In this document: positions 26,215 through 34,666 of the stretch, in pieces
Layout of the letters: the number at the start of each line of letters is the position of its first letter
How positions within the stretch are numbered: the first letter of the stretch is position 1
Program-made: the position numbers and the translations under genes
The notes under the pieces: generated by a model
The model's database searches: none
What the model saw: the letters and a program-made list of their open reading frames with translations, nothing else
Told to the model about the DNA's origin: nothing
Assembly: GCA_945887855.1 (NCBI GenBank)
Contig: CAMCZP010000019.1
Location: 1-46,112 of the forward strand
Length of the DNA: 46,112 nucleotides
Source: Leptospira interrogans serovar Manilae
Lineage (GTDB): Bacteria; Spirochaetota; Leptospiria; Leptospirales; Leptospiraceae
Direction of reading: 5' to 3'

Positions 26215-27027
26215 ATGAAAAAATTCAACTTTTTTGAAGTTCAACAGGAAGGATCAGTAGCCATCATCTATCTCAATAAACCGGAAACTCGAAATGCCAT
26301 GAACCTTGACTTTTGGTTTGAACTTCCTGAAGTCATTCATGAAATCAATGAAACATCTCAAATTAGGGCATTTGTGATCGCTGGTCGCGGCAAATCCTTC
26401 TCGGTGGGATTAGATGTTCCAGGATTTACTAGTAGCTATGAAGCCTATCTAAAGCCGAACATAGCTGATGATCGAAAAAAATTTTACCATCTAATTCAGA
26501 AAATGCAATCCGGAATCAATGCTGTTTACCAATCCAATAAACCCTCTATAGCTGTGATCCAAAAACATTGCATTGGAGGTGGATTGGATTTAATTGCAGC
26601 CTGTGACATTCGGTATGCCGCCCTGGATGCAAGCTTTTCGCTTAGGGAAGCCAAGGTAGCTATTGTTGCGGATATGGGTAGCATCAATCGTCTACCATCG
26701 ATCATAGGACAGGGAAATACAAGAGAATTAGCATTGACAGGGAAGGATATTGACTCTACCGAAGCACTTCGAATTGGATTGGTAAATAAAGTGTTTGAGG
26801 ACTATGAAACAACCTTTCAGGAAGCCATGAAAACTGCCCAAGAAATTGCAGAGAATCCGTCCATTGTGATAGAGGGTGTAAAAGAAGTGATGAGGTACTC
26901 CGAAGGAAAGCCACTAGATGCAGGACTAAATTATGTTTGTGTTTGGAATTCAAGTTTTTTGGCATCCAAAGATTTTGAAAAAGCAGTAGAAGGCTTTAAA
27001 TCAAAGAAAAAACCTACCTACAATTAA
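26215..27027 (+). CDS. Enoyl-CoA hydratase/isomerase family protein, dienoyl-CoA-isomerase-like
   Basis: A 270-residue crotonase-fold enzyme. The oxyanion-hole region reads 'GRGKSFSVGLDV' and 'KHCIGGGLDLIAACDIRY'. Three residues match the catalytic set of delta3,5-delta2,4-dienoyl-CoA isomerase (ECH1) at the right spacings: D125 in 'GGLDL', E145 in 'SLREAK' and D153 in 'IVADMGSINRLP'. The neighbouring sequence 'ADMGSINRLPSIIGQ' is also typical of that subfamily, so a role in degrading unsaturated fatty acids is plausible. The substrate still cannot be fixed from sequence. The TPR gene begins 2 bp after its stop, so the two probably form an operon. Confidence 0.87.
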   Translation: MKKFNFFEVQQEGSVAIIYLNKPETRNAMNLDFWFELPEVIHEINETSQIRAFVIAGRGKSFSVGLDVPGFTSSYEAYLKPNIADDRKKFYHLIQKMQSGINAVYQSNKPSIAVIQKHCIGGGLDLIAACDIRYAALDASFSLREAKVAIVADMGSINRLPSIIGQGNTRELALTGKDIDSTEALRIGLVNKVFEDYETTFQEAMKTAQEIAENPSIVIEGVKEVMRYSEGKPLDAGLNYVCVWNSSFLASKDFEKAVEGFKSKKKPTYN

Positions 27028-27029
27028 CA

Positions 27030-27872
27030 TTGAATTTTTTTAATTTTACTAAAAAAGCTATACTAGAAGAAAAACAAAAGAGCTTCACTAAAGCTTATAA
27101 TTTGTATGTTAATTCAGAAAATACTACTACATCTCTACATGTAAAGATAAAATTAATTTCCCGGAGAGCTTGGTGTCTTGAACAGGTTGGAAACCACGAC
27201 AGTGCTGAAGAGTTAATAAAAAGTCTTACAGTGCAATACAAAGGATTTTCGGAGTCATTTCTTCAATCAGCCCTGTATTATATTAAACTTAAGAAATTTA
27301 AACAAGCAAAATTATATTTACATTCAGGAATTGAACAATTTCCGGACAGCACTGATCTGTACCTCACATTAGCCTTTATCTTAAAAGAAACTGAAAGATG
27401 GAATGAATCTATTCAAATATTAAAAAAGGCACTTTCTAGAGAAACACTCACCAAAGCAAAAAATGGAATAGGAAAACAAGATATTTGGAACGAATTAGGA
27501 CATTTGTACTATGAAAGAGGAAATTATAACTCTTGTGTTGCATGTTTAAAAAAAGCAATTTCAATCAATGGTGATTTAATGAGTTGTTATAGCACAATTT
27601 CTAGAGCTTATCTTTATATTGATGATCCCCGTAGTACAATTAAATATATAGATTTACTCTTCCAAAAATTTGAATTTTTAGATATTGATGATTACATTTT
27701 AAAAGCGAGAGCACATGCGAGATTAAAAGAATTTCCTCAGGCAATGGAGTGTTTACAGGTTGCTTATGAAGAAGGAGAAAGTTTATTACTAAAAACAGAG
27801 GATATGGTAGATTTTTCAGAGTTAGTAAAAGATGGTTTCTTTGATACCTTTCAAAATCTAGAATTTGAATAA
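27030..27872 (+). CDS. TPR-repeat protein downstream of the crotonase gene
   Basis: A 280-residue soluble protein with about five or six tetratricopeptide repeats (for example 'FKQAKLYLHSGIEQFPDS', 'WNESIQILKKALSR' and 'YNSCVACLKKAISING'). The TTG at 27030 is the only reasonable start close to the upstream stop; no ATG is available before residue ~180. It has no signal peptide. Its partner is unknown. It ends 4 bp from the convergent GerMN-like gene. Confidence 0.78.
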   Translation: MNFFNFTKKAILEEKQKSFTKAYNLYVNSENTTTSLHVKIKLISRRAWCLEQVGNHDSAEELIKSLTVQYKGFSESFLQSALYYIKLKKFKQAKLYLHSGIEQFPDSTDLYLTLAFILKETERWNESIQILKKALSRETLTKAKNGIGKQDIWNELGHLYYERGNYNSCVACLKKAISINGDLMSCYSTISRAYLYIDDPRSTIKYIDLLFQKFEFLDIDDYILKARAHARLKEFPQAMECLQVAYEEGESLLLKTEDMVDFSELVKDGFFDTFQNLEFE

Positions 27873-27876
27873 CACT

Positions 27877-28668
27877 CTATCCCCTATTTTTGGTTTCCTC
27901 TAGATCATATTCTAAATTAGGAAATTTTTTCTTATTTCCATCCAAGCGATACTCAATCTTTTTAATATCAGGATAGTTATCAAAAATTGTTTTTTCTAAT
28001 GCTAAAAATGTTGAATTTAATAAGCTCATTTTCAATTTATAGATATCTTCTTTATTATGTGATTCAATTTCATTTGGATCAATTAATTTTGAGTCAGATT
28101 CAGTTTCTTCTTTAATTTCATAAGTAGTTTTTTCAATCCGAACCTTCATTGTGTCTAGTTCTGCAATGAGTGAAGATTCCCTTAAGTCAATTATTAAAAG
28201 ATCCTCTTTGTACTTCCAAATAGTTATTATAGAGTAATGAATATTGGGTAACTTCTTTAAATTTACACTTAAGTTTTTCTTATTTAAGTTTTCTTCTACT
28301 TCATAGTACGGTGGTCTACTTATTTCAATTGCTAACGTCAAAATAGAAGATCGTACATTTTTTAAATCAACCAAAACTTTCCTCTCTGAAGGAAAAACAT
28401 TTCCAAGTCCATCGGAAAGATATAATTTCACAGGAATTCTTTTATCTGCTAGAGGAAGGTCTAGATCAAAAAATGTCAGAGGAACAAGCAAAGAGTATGG
28501 ATTTTTTTCTGTTAGGTAAAAACCCAAGAAAAAATTTAAAGTAAGAATTGTGGATAAAAATAAAAAATAGTATTTTTTTGTTCCAGTATTTTGAGTTGCT
28601 CTGTCATAGAATGTTGGGTATACTTTTTTAATTTTTTGATAAGTTTCAATTATCTTTTCTTTCTGCAT
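27877..28668 (-). CDS. Membrane-anchored GerMN-like domain protein
   Basis: A 263-residue protein with a cytoplasmic N-terminal segment (1-32), one TM helix (about 33-52) and an extracytoplasmic domain. That domain ('IPVKLYLSDGLGNVFPSERK...', 'LIIDLRESSLIAEL', 'FLALEKTIFDNYPDIKKIEYRLDG') follows the strand/helix order of GerMN domains, including the 'Y.sD..g...pe.r' start and the final 'i...v.y.ldG' strand. GerMN domains are often linked to N-acetylmuramoyl-L-alanine amidases, and this gene overlaps the amidase gene by 23 bp, which supports a cell-wall role. The domain call is by pattern resemblance. Confidence 0.65.
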   Translation of the reverse strand: MQKEKIIETYQKIKKVYPTFYDRATQNTGTKKYYFLFLSTILTLNFFLGFYLTEKNPYSLLVPLTFFDLDLPLADKRIPVKLYLSDGLGNVFPSERKVLVDLKNVRSSILTLAIEISRPPYYEVEENLNKKNLSVNLKKLPNIHYSIITIWKYKEDLLIIDLRESSLIAELDTMKVRIEKTTYEIKEETESDSKLIDPNEIESHNKEDIYKLKMSLLNSTFLALEKTIFDNYPDIKKIEYRLDGNKKKFPNLEYDLEETKNRG

Positions 28669-29755
28669 ACATTTTTATTCCTTCACTAATTCCTTTTACA
28701 ATTTTGTTTTGCATATCCCTATTAGCAATAATTTTAACATCATCCTCATTTGTAATAAACCCTATCTCAATTAAAACAGCAGGCATTAGATTTTTTCTAA
28801 GAACATGGAAAGTTTGTCTCTTTACACCCCTACTATTCATCCTATTTTTCATCTCTATCTTTAGCTTATTTTCAATAGAGTTTGCTAAATGAATACTTCT
28901 CCTTTGAACCATTGAATTGTACATATCACCAAAAATTTTCTTAATGATATATGGTCTATTGGGATTGATTATATTTTCCTGGAGGGTTAATTTTTCTCTA
29001 TCTTCCATTACTGAATTTTTTTGTTCTAAATAATAAATTTCAAATCCTTTGGGAGATCTGTCGTCACCCTTAACAGAGTTACAGTGGATACTAATAAAAA
29101 TACTATTTTTAGTCAAATTAAGTTGTTTATTAGAAATTCTTGATCTTTCTTCAAGAGAAAATATTTCATCCTTATTTCTAATTATAAATATACTTAATTT
29201 AGGATATTTTATTTTTAAGAACTTTTGGAGTAAAATTGCAATTTCTAGATTATAGTACTTTTCATATTCTTGGTAGATACTAGTTGCTCCATACTCCCTC
29301 CCACCATGACCTGGATCAATTATGATATTTTGTAATGAAATTTCTTCTGGAGAAATATTCTCTTTTTTATAAATTTTAAAGTAAATTTCATTTGGTTTAT
29401 ATGTTAATGAAAAATTTTCTTCAACTAAATAGTTAAATATATGCAGTAAAGCATCTTTTGAGATATAGAGTTCTTTGTCTTTGTATCTAACTTTTTTTAT
29501 TAATCTATATACTTTCTCATTGTACGACAAGTAATGAGTATTATTTAAAAATGTTATTTTTTTATTATTATTACTTATTTCTATATACTCACTCAATGAA
29601 TCTTTTTCTGAAATAATAATCTTTAAGGGATTTACTAACTGGGATGCTTTAAAATAATTTTCTTTTTCTAAGAAAATAATATCTTCAGATCCTATCTGAT
29701 TATTTATTAAAAATAATAGAAATAAAAAAGATATTAATTTTTTATTATAAATCAT
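28646..29755 (-). CDS. N-acetylmuramoyl-L-alanine amidase (Amidase_3)
   Basis: A zinc amidase that cuts the bond between muramic acid and the stem peptide. It has a signal peptide (about 1-22, ending QIGSE) and an N-terminal ~100-residue beta-rich domain resembling the copper-amine-oxidase-N-like substrate or wall-binding module. The catalytic domain is about residues 143-365. Visible active-site residues are H150 in 'IIIDPGHGG', E165 in 'YEKYYNLEIA', H224 in 'ISIHCNS' and the general Glu E330 in 'VLIEIGFITNEDD'. The insertion between 230 and 320 holds 'RSIHLANSIENKL'. It is first in a pair with the GerMN-like gene. Confidence 0.93.
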   Translation of the reverse strand: MIYNKKLISFLFLLFLINNQIGSEDIIFLEKENYFKASQLVNPLKIIISEKDSLSEYIEISNNNKKITFLNNTHYLSYNEKVYRLIKKVRYKDKELYISKDALLHIFNYLVEENFSLTYKPNEIYFKIYKKENISPEEISLQNIIIDPGHGGREYGATSIYQEYEKYYNLEIAILLQKFLKIKYPKLSIFIIRNKDEIFSLEERSRISNKQLNLTKNSIFISIHCNSVKGDDRSPKGFEIYYLEQKNSVMEDREKLTLQENIINPNRPYIIKKIFGDMYNSMVQRRSIHLANSIENKLKIEMKNRMNSRGVKRQTFHVLRKNLMPAVLIEIGFITNEDDVKIIANRDMQNKIVKGISEGIKMYAERKDN

Positions 29756-29813
29756 TATAGGTTTCTCTGTAAAAAGTATGTTTTTCCAATTTTATATGAA
29801 AAAATGATAGGCT

Positions 29814-29839
29814 TTTTTTCCGCCTCCCGGCAGAAAAAG
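29814..29839. repeat. Small GC-cored hairpin in a 265-bp intergenic region
   Basis: ttttccgcc and ggcagaaaa pair with one mismatch around the loop tccc (29825-29828). The region 29756-30020 between the amidase start and the helicase end is otherwise A/T-rich with no gene seen. No T run follows on the minus strand, so this is not a convincing terminator for the helicase gene. Confidence 0.35.
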
Positions 29840-30020
29840 ATAGTTATTACAGTTGTATCATTATAAATTTTCATAAAAGAGATATAGAGTTCAATTTGAA
29901 TATTCTAATCATTATAAAAAAACTTATTTTCTATAAACTTTATGAGAAATTAAATAAGCTTTTTTAAATAAAAAGAACTAAATTTAAAAATAATCTTTAT
30001 ATATCATGAAAAAGGATTTA

Positions 30021-31625
30021 TTATAATCCTATAAATGACTTTAGCTTATTCCATAAAGATTTAGATTTTTTTTCATCTTGTTTATGATCATTGATATCAA
30101 ATAAATTCCTCTTTGTCTTATCATAGTTAGAATTTGACGTAGGTTCAAAATTATTAACTTTTTCAAAATCCTTCCTATGTTCTTGTCTGGGTTTTCTCTC
30201 ATTAGGAGTTTTATTGAATTGCTTATTTTTTCCTTTTTCAATTTCTAAGACGGAGTCTGCTTTTTGGACTAAATTAATCGCTTCCTCTACAGGATTAACA
30301 TATTCTTTCCTTGGTTTTTCCTGCTTAAACTTTCCTGGTTTATTTTGAGTGAATGTTTTTTTATTAGAATTAAATGCATCCCTTTTTGAATTCTTGGAAT
30401 TTTTAAAATTACTATCCTTTTGTTTTTTCTTTTTATCAATAAATTCACCTGAATCAGATTCTCCTGAAGGTACAAATTTTTCAAAATCTCCAACCGGTAG
30501 AACCAATTCTGTATCCTTAACCGTTAACGAATTTAGTTTATTTCCTATATATTTTTCTATCTTATCCAATTCTTCATAATCCCTTTCTGAACAAAAGCTA
30601 ATTGACCTACCCTTTTTCCCTGCCCTAGCAGTTCTACCAATTCTATGTACATAATTTTCTATATCTCCCGGTAAATCATAGTTATAAACAACTTTAATAT
30701 TATCTACATCTATACCCCGAGATGCAACATCAGTTGCTACCATGAACTTATATTTACCTATTTTAAAATCTTTTAATAAACGAATCCTTTTCTTTTGATC
30801 TAACATAGATGAGATACCAGTAACAGGAATCCCATATTTTCGAAGGGTATTAACTATTTCTGGAACCATTACTTTTAAATTAGTAAAAATTATTCCTAAC
30901 CCATCTTCTTTATCATTTAAAATATTATTTATTAAATATGGAATTTTTTCATCCCTACCCAAATGTACTAAACTTTGATCGATATTTTCAGTAACAATTT
31001 TTTCGGATTCAATCTTTATTTCAACAGGATCTCTTAAATATTCAGTTGCTAAGCGTATTACATAATAAGATAGTGTTGCTGAAAATAATAAAACTTGTTT
31101 TTCTGGGGGACAATGTTTCATAACATATCTTATATCTTTGATAAATCCCATATCAAACATTCTATCTGCTTCATCTAAAACAAAAAATTTAATATTCTTT
31201 AAATCTAAATTTCCTGATTTGATATGATCAATTAATCTTCCTGGAGTTGCTACAACTATATCAGCTCTATCAGATAATTCCTTTTCCTGTTCTTTGTAGC
31301 CAGTTCCACCTATGATTGTTGCAATTTTCTTATCCGTGAATTTTAAAAGTCTTTTAGCTTCGTCACATATCTGTAATACAAGTTCTCTTGTTGGAGCAAG
31401 TATCAAAGCGGTAGGACCCACCTTATTTTCTGTTAATATCTTTTGAATGATTGGAACTAAAAAAGATATAGTTTTTCCTGTTCCCGTTTGGGCAAGACCT
31501 GTGATATCTTTTCCTTTTAAACCTTCAGGTATTGCTTTTTCTTGGATGGGTGTCATGTCAGAAAAACCAATTTCTTTGATCGCATCTAGTAATTGATTGT
31601 TTAATTCTAATTCTGTAAATTTCAT
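30021..31625 (-). CDS. DEAD-box ATP-dependent RNA helicase (RhlE-like)
   Basis: I take the ATG at 31625 as start: the protein then begins 'MKFTELELNNQLLDAIKEIG', the normal Q-motif region, and does not overlap the upstream gene. The 534 residues show motif I 'AQTGTGKT', Ia 'PTRELVLQ', Ib 'TPGRL', II 'DEAD', III 'SAT', V 'ATDVASRGIDV' and VI 'HRIGRTARAG'. The C-terminal ~160 residues are a basic, K/N/Q-rich disordered tail ending in a small conserved-looking segment (SLWNKLKSFIGL). Such helicases remodel RNA in ribosome assembly, mRNA decay or cold adaptation. The methyltransferase gene lies 7 bp upstream. Confidence 0.95.
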   Translation of the reverse strand: MKFTELELNNQLLDAIKEIGFSDMTPIQEKAIPEGLKGKDITGLAQTGTGKTISFLVPIIQKILTENKVGPTALILAPTRELVLQICDEAKRLLKFTDKKIATIIGGTGYKEQEKELSDRADIVVATPGRLIDHIKSGNLDLKNIKFFVLDEADRMFDMGFIKDIRYVMKHCPPEKQVLLFSATLSYYVIRLATEYLRDPVEIKIESEKIVTENIDQSLVHLGRDEKIPYLINNILNDKEDGLGIIFTNLKVMVPEIVNTLRKYGIPVTGISSMLDQKKRIRLLKDFKIGKYKFMVATDVASRGIDVDNIKVVYNYDLPGDIENYVHRIGRTARAGKKGRSISFCSERDYEELDKIEKYIGNKLNSLTVKDTELVLPVGDFEKFVPSGESDSGEFIDKKKKQKDSNFKNSKNSKRDAFNSNKKTFTQNKPGKFKQEKPRKEYVNPVEEAINLVQKADSVLEIEKGKNKQFNKTPNERKPRQEHRKDFEKVNNFEPTSNSNYDKTKRNLFDINDHKQDEKKSKSLWNKLKSFIGL

Positions 31626-31632
31626 AGTTTTT

Positions 31633-32418
31633 TTAATTTTTAGCAAGAACCTGAATGGTGTCACCATAACAGGAAATATTTGCAAGTACCTTATACATTA
31701 GTTTTATTGGGGTTTTTCCTCGCCATCCCAGATCCCTATTAGGATGGTATGACATAGGAGCTCGAAAAACAATTTCAGATTTAAATTTTTTTAATAGAGA
31801 TTTTAAAGAAAAAATAGAATAATCTACAAAATGATCAGAAGGGTGTGTTTTAAACCATTCCTCCGGATTAGTTTGAAATGTGGGTCCATAGAGGGAGGGT
31901 AATCCTAAAAAAATATATCCACCTGGATTTAGTAATGAAAATAATTTAGTAAACACTTTTTCTTGGTCAGGCAGATGTTCTATTACAAAAAATGCTGCTA
32001 TAACGTCATATTTATTTGAATCTTGATAATCCAAAAAAGAGCCATTCTCTATTTCTAATTTTAAGATATTTTTTGCATATTCTGATTCTGTTTTTGAAAG
32101 CTCTATACCTTTGACATTATAACCTAATGATTTAGCCTCTGATAAAAAAAATCCTGCAGCACATCCAATTTCTAAAATTTTTTTCCCTTCTGGTTTTATA
32201 AATTTATTTAAAATATTTAATCTTTTTTTTGCTAGGTTTCTAAGATTGTATTCATCTTCATAATAAGTTTTATTATATTGATTTTTGAATTCTTCCATAA
32301 AATAACTAGATGAATACTCTCTATTTTTCGCATGTTTAAAAAAACATACTCCAGTTTCATTACATAAATCATATTGATCAGGATATTTTGGATGAGGAAT
32401 AATTCTAAAAATGGACAT
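31633..32418 (-). CDS. Class I SAM-dependent methyltransferase
   Basis: A 261-residue protein with a Rossmann methyltransferase core. Motif I is 'ILEIGCAAGFFLSEA' (about 80-94), the acidic ribose contact is 'VKGIELSKTE', and post-I/motif IV are 'YDVIAAFFVIEHLPD', with 'LNPGGYIFLGLPS' after. This is the Methyltransf_11/23-like arrangement used on small molecules, lipids or sugars. The N-terminal ~40 residues contain two Cys ('LCNETGVCFF') and may be a small separate module. The substrate is unknown. It lies between the MgtC-like gene (1 bp away) and the helicase gene. Confidence 0.85.
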   Translation of the reverse strand: MSIFRIIPHPKYPDQYDLCNETGVCFFKHAKNREYSSSYFMEEFKNQYNKTYYEDEYNLRNLAKKRLNILNKFIKPEGKKILEIGCAAGFFLSEAKSLGYNVKGIELSKTESEYAKNILKLEIENGSFLDYQDSNKYDVIAAFFVIEHLPDQEKVFTKLFSLLNPGGYIFLGLPSLYGPTFQTNPEEWFKTHPSDHFVDYSIFSLKSLLKKFKSEIVFRAPMSYHPNRDLGWRGKTPIKLMYKVLANISCYGDTIQVLAKN

Positions 32419-32419
32419 A

Positions 32420-33133
32420 TTAAATTGTATTCGTTATATTAAAAGTTAATATATGATCATCCTCACTCAATTGATTGATTAGATTTTCTTCTAAAAAAGG
32501 TGCAATGAGAATCTCTGCTTTATATTCTACTTCATTTACCCTTTTTTTTATCGATTCAGAGCCAATGAAAATTCCTTTGCTATAAATATCATTTTTTATC
32601 TGTGATATTTTTTTTCCTTTTTTGTGAATGATAGTCAGGGTTCGAGATCTGGGTTGTTTGTTATTTGTCTTGGATTCAATAAATCTAACTACATACAATA
32701 TAAAGAGCACAATTGAAGTAGTAATCACTCCCAGCACATAGTATCCTGCTCCCACACACAATCCAATTGCAGAGTTAGCCCAAATTGTAGCTGCTGTTGT
32801 AAGGCCAACAACCACACTTCCCCTGCTCTGCATGATAGCCCCAGCACCTAAAAATCCAATTCCACTCACAACCTGAGCCGCAAGCCTTGCCGGATCACCA
32901 ATTACTCTCAGTTCAGAACCATATATTTTTGCCTGAGACTCAAAAACTGATATCGATAAATTGATAGAGAGTATCATAACCAATGCAGATCCGACGCAAA
33001 TGAGCATATTTGTACGTAAACCAGCAGGTTTTCCAGCTGTTTTTCTTTCAAAACCTATGACACCTCCACAAAGGGTAGCCAGGAACAGCTTTAAAAATGA
33101 ATCTAGAATAGAATCTAACGACACACTTTCCAT
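32420..33133 (-). CDS. MgtC/SapB family membrane protein
   Basis: A 237-residue protein with four to five TM segments in the first 150 residues and a soluble C-terminal domain (about 165-237) of ACT-like size. Signatures are 'GGVIGFERKTAGKPAGLRTN', 'CVGSALVMI', 'QVVSGIGFLGAGAIMQSRGSV' and 'GLTTAATIWANSAIGLCVGAG', all hallmarks of MgtC/SapB. In pathogens the family is linked to Mg2+ limitation and intramacrophage survival, but most members are uncharacterised. The start at 33133 faces ridA across 72 bp. Confidence 0.92.
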   Translation of the reverse strand: MESVSLDSILDSFLKLFLATLCGGVIGFERKTAGKPAGLRTNMLICVGSALVMILSINLSISVFESQAKIYGSELRVIGDPARLAAQVVSGIGFLGAGAIMQSRGSVVVGLTTAATIWANSAIGLCVGAGYYVLGVITTSIVLFILYVVRFIESKTNNKQPRSRTLTIIHKKGKKISQIKNDIYSKGIFIGSESIKKRVNEVEYKAEILIAPFLEENLINQLSEDDHILTFNITNTI

Positions 33134-33205
33134 TCAGTTCAGGAAAGGATTATTATTAAAGAATTTTTTATTGTAATAGACATAAATTTTTTTTTATCTG
33201 GTTAC

Positions 33206-33658
33206 ATGAGTATTGCAAATTCCCTCAAGGACTTAGGTTTGGTTCTACCACCAGTTCCAAAATCTCTATCTTCCTACGTACCTGCAATGAGGACGGGTAA
33301 TCTTATATTTACATCGGGTCAAATACCCATCGTGGATGGAGTTTTGATTTCTCCGGGCAAAGTGGGAGATATGATTTCTCTGGAAAAGGCTGGCGAATCT
33401 GCTATCCTATGTTGTCTTAATGCTCTGGCGGCTATTTCCTCTTTGGTTTCTTTGGAAGAAATTCAAAAAATAGTAAAATTGGGTGTGTATGTTGCCTCTG
33501 TGCCCGAATTTACAGACCAACACCTAGTTGCAAGTCATGCTAGTGACCTTCTTTTGAAAATATTTGGTGATAAAGGAAAACATGCAAGGTTTGCAATTGG
33601 AGTTCCCTGCCTCCCAATCAATGCCTGTGTTGAATTGGAGTTACTTGTAGAAGTATAA
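33206..33658 (+). CDS. RidA/YjgF family protein
   Basis: A 150-residue member of the Rid family (trimeric enamine/imine deaminases and relatives). The sequence begins 'MSIANSLKDLGLVLPPVPKS' and has 'NLIFTSGQIPIVDG', 'AGESAILCCLNALAAI', the substrate-arginine region 'KHARFAIGVPCLP' and the C-terminal strand 'ACVELELLVEV'. The longer N-terminus and 'VGVPCLP' style place it in the YjgF-like subgroup distinct from classical RidA, so its catalytic activity should not be assumed. It precedes a small membrane protein gene by 4 bp. Confidence 0.9.
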   Translation: MSIANSLKDLGLVLPPVPKSLSSYVPAMRTGNLIFTSGQIPIVDGVLISPGKVGDMISLEKAGESAILCCLNALAAISSLVSLEEIQKIVKLGVYVASVPEFTDQHLVASHASDLLLKIFGDKGKHARFAIGVPCLPINACVELELLVEV

Positions 33659-33662
33659 TGAG

Positions 33663-34190
33663 ATGAAGGTGTTTTTTACTATTCTTATGTTACCATTTTG
33701 GGTAATACGGTCATGGTTTTTTTTACTTTTGAAATTTTTAAGTTCCATTTATTCTTTTTGGTTACGACTTGACTTTATATACAAAGTATCTTTATTTTTT
33801 CTTATTCTTCAAATTATATTTTCTATAAAACCATGGATAAACTATGATATTTCTTTTACTGAAAAAATAGAAACCATTTCTGTATCATCTAAAATTAATC
33901 TTTATCTTTTTTTTCTTGAGATCGTACACTTATATATAATTTTATTTTTTACTAAATTTAGAGGTATAAAAACTATATTGTTAGTTCAATTTCTAATCTT
34001 TTTATTGTTTAATATAGGTATTTTTTTTCCTAACCCAATTGTAACTGATATCATAAATAAAAATGATTATAACTTAAATTCATCTATATATTTATTTGGA
34101 TTATGGTCTTATATTAATTTTATAATTTCAATCAGGCTTTTTATAAAATATGATCAAAAAGTAGATGACTTGAATGTAACAGCTTCATAA
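33663..34190 (+). CDS. Small multi-TM membrane protein of unknown function
   Basis: 175 residues with about five hydrophobic segments (around 4-28, 40-58, 78-95, 100-121 and 140-160). I recognise no family. It follows ridA at 4 bp and is likely co-transcribed. Its last 37 bp overlap the convergent gspI 3' end, so one or both termini are compressed; both frames look coding. Confidence 0.6.
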   Translation: MKVFFTILMLPFWVIRSWFFLLLKFLSSIYSFWLRLDFIYKVSLFFLILQIIFSIKPWINYDISFTEKIETISVSSKINLYLFFLEIVHLYIILFFTKFRGIKTILLVQFLIFLLFNIGIFFPNPIVTDIINKNDYNLNSSIYLFGLWSYINFIISIRLFIKYDQKVDDLNVTAS

Positions 34191-34666
34191 GTTTCTTCCC
34201 CTGTCCCTAAAGGATAAATTATAGCCACTCTTATTTTAAATATTTTTATCAATCCTCCAGTTTTAGAATTTTGTGATTGTCCTCTTTTTTTAAGTAAATC
34301 ACTCATCCTTGAATTAGAATCCTGACCTAGGATATCTGAAGGAGGTTTAGTATTTTTAGGGTTTTCGGCTAACTTTAATAAATCTAATTCTTCTTCTTTA
34401 ATATCTACTTCATATTTATATCCCACATATCCAGGGATATCTCCACGGGATGAAGTTGTTTCTAACTTGGGAGTTGCATCAATTTGTGCTAATTTTATTT
34501 TTGCTAAAAAAACTGCATTTGTAAGACTAATCGATTGCCTTTGGAGAAACATTCCCCTACTAATCAAAGCATATGTTTCAGCCATTGCAAATGAGGCAAT
34601 GGCTAGAGCAATGACAACCTCTATTAAACTAAAACCAGTTTTTTTATAAAGAGGATTCTTCATCAT
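34154..34666 (-). CDS. gspI: Type II secretion pseudopilin, GspI-like
   Basis: A 170-residue class III signal protein. After a short basic leader the prepilin peptidase site is KTG|FSLIEV, with the conserved Glu five residues into the mature helix, followed by 'VIALAIASFAMAETYALISRG'-type hydrophobic sequence. The 'LAKIKLAQIDATP' after the helix matches the GspI pattern (A..kLaq.e). GspI is the minor pseudopilin that sits under the tip complex with GspJ and GspK. The middle holds a polar stretch (KNTKPPSDILGQDSNSRMSD) that makes it longer than many GspI proteins. It overlaps gspH by 23 bp. The call is based on order and motif; GspJ is a weaker alternative. Confidence 0.75.
   Translation of the reverse strand: MMKNPLYKKTGFSLIEVVIALAIASFAMAETYALISRGMFLQRQSISLTNAVFLAKIKLAQIDATPKLETTSSRGDIPGYVGYKYEVDIKEEELDLLKLAENPKNTKPPSDILGQDSNSRMSDLLKKRGQSQNSKTGGLIKIFKIRVAIIYPLGTGEETYEAVTFKSSTF

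Noticed and set aside
30041..30493. Two leftward frames of 66-68 codons overlapping the helicase tail
   Set aside because: They are alternate-frame readings of the A-rich basic tail. The helicase frame has the motifs and these have none.
31626..31685. Upstream start for the helicase gene (20 extra residues)
   Set aside because: It would overlap the methyltransferase gene and add residues not seen in DEAD-box proteins; ATG at 31625 gives the standard N-terminus.
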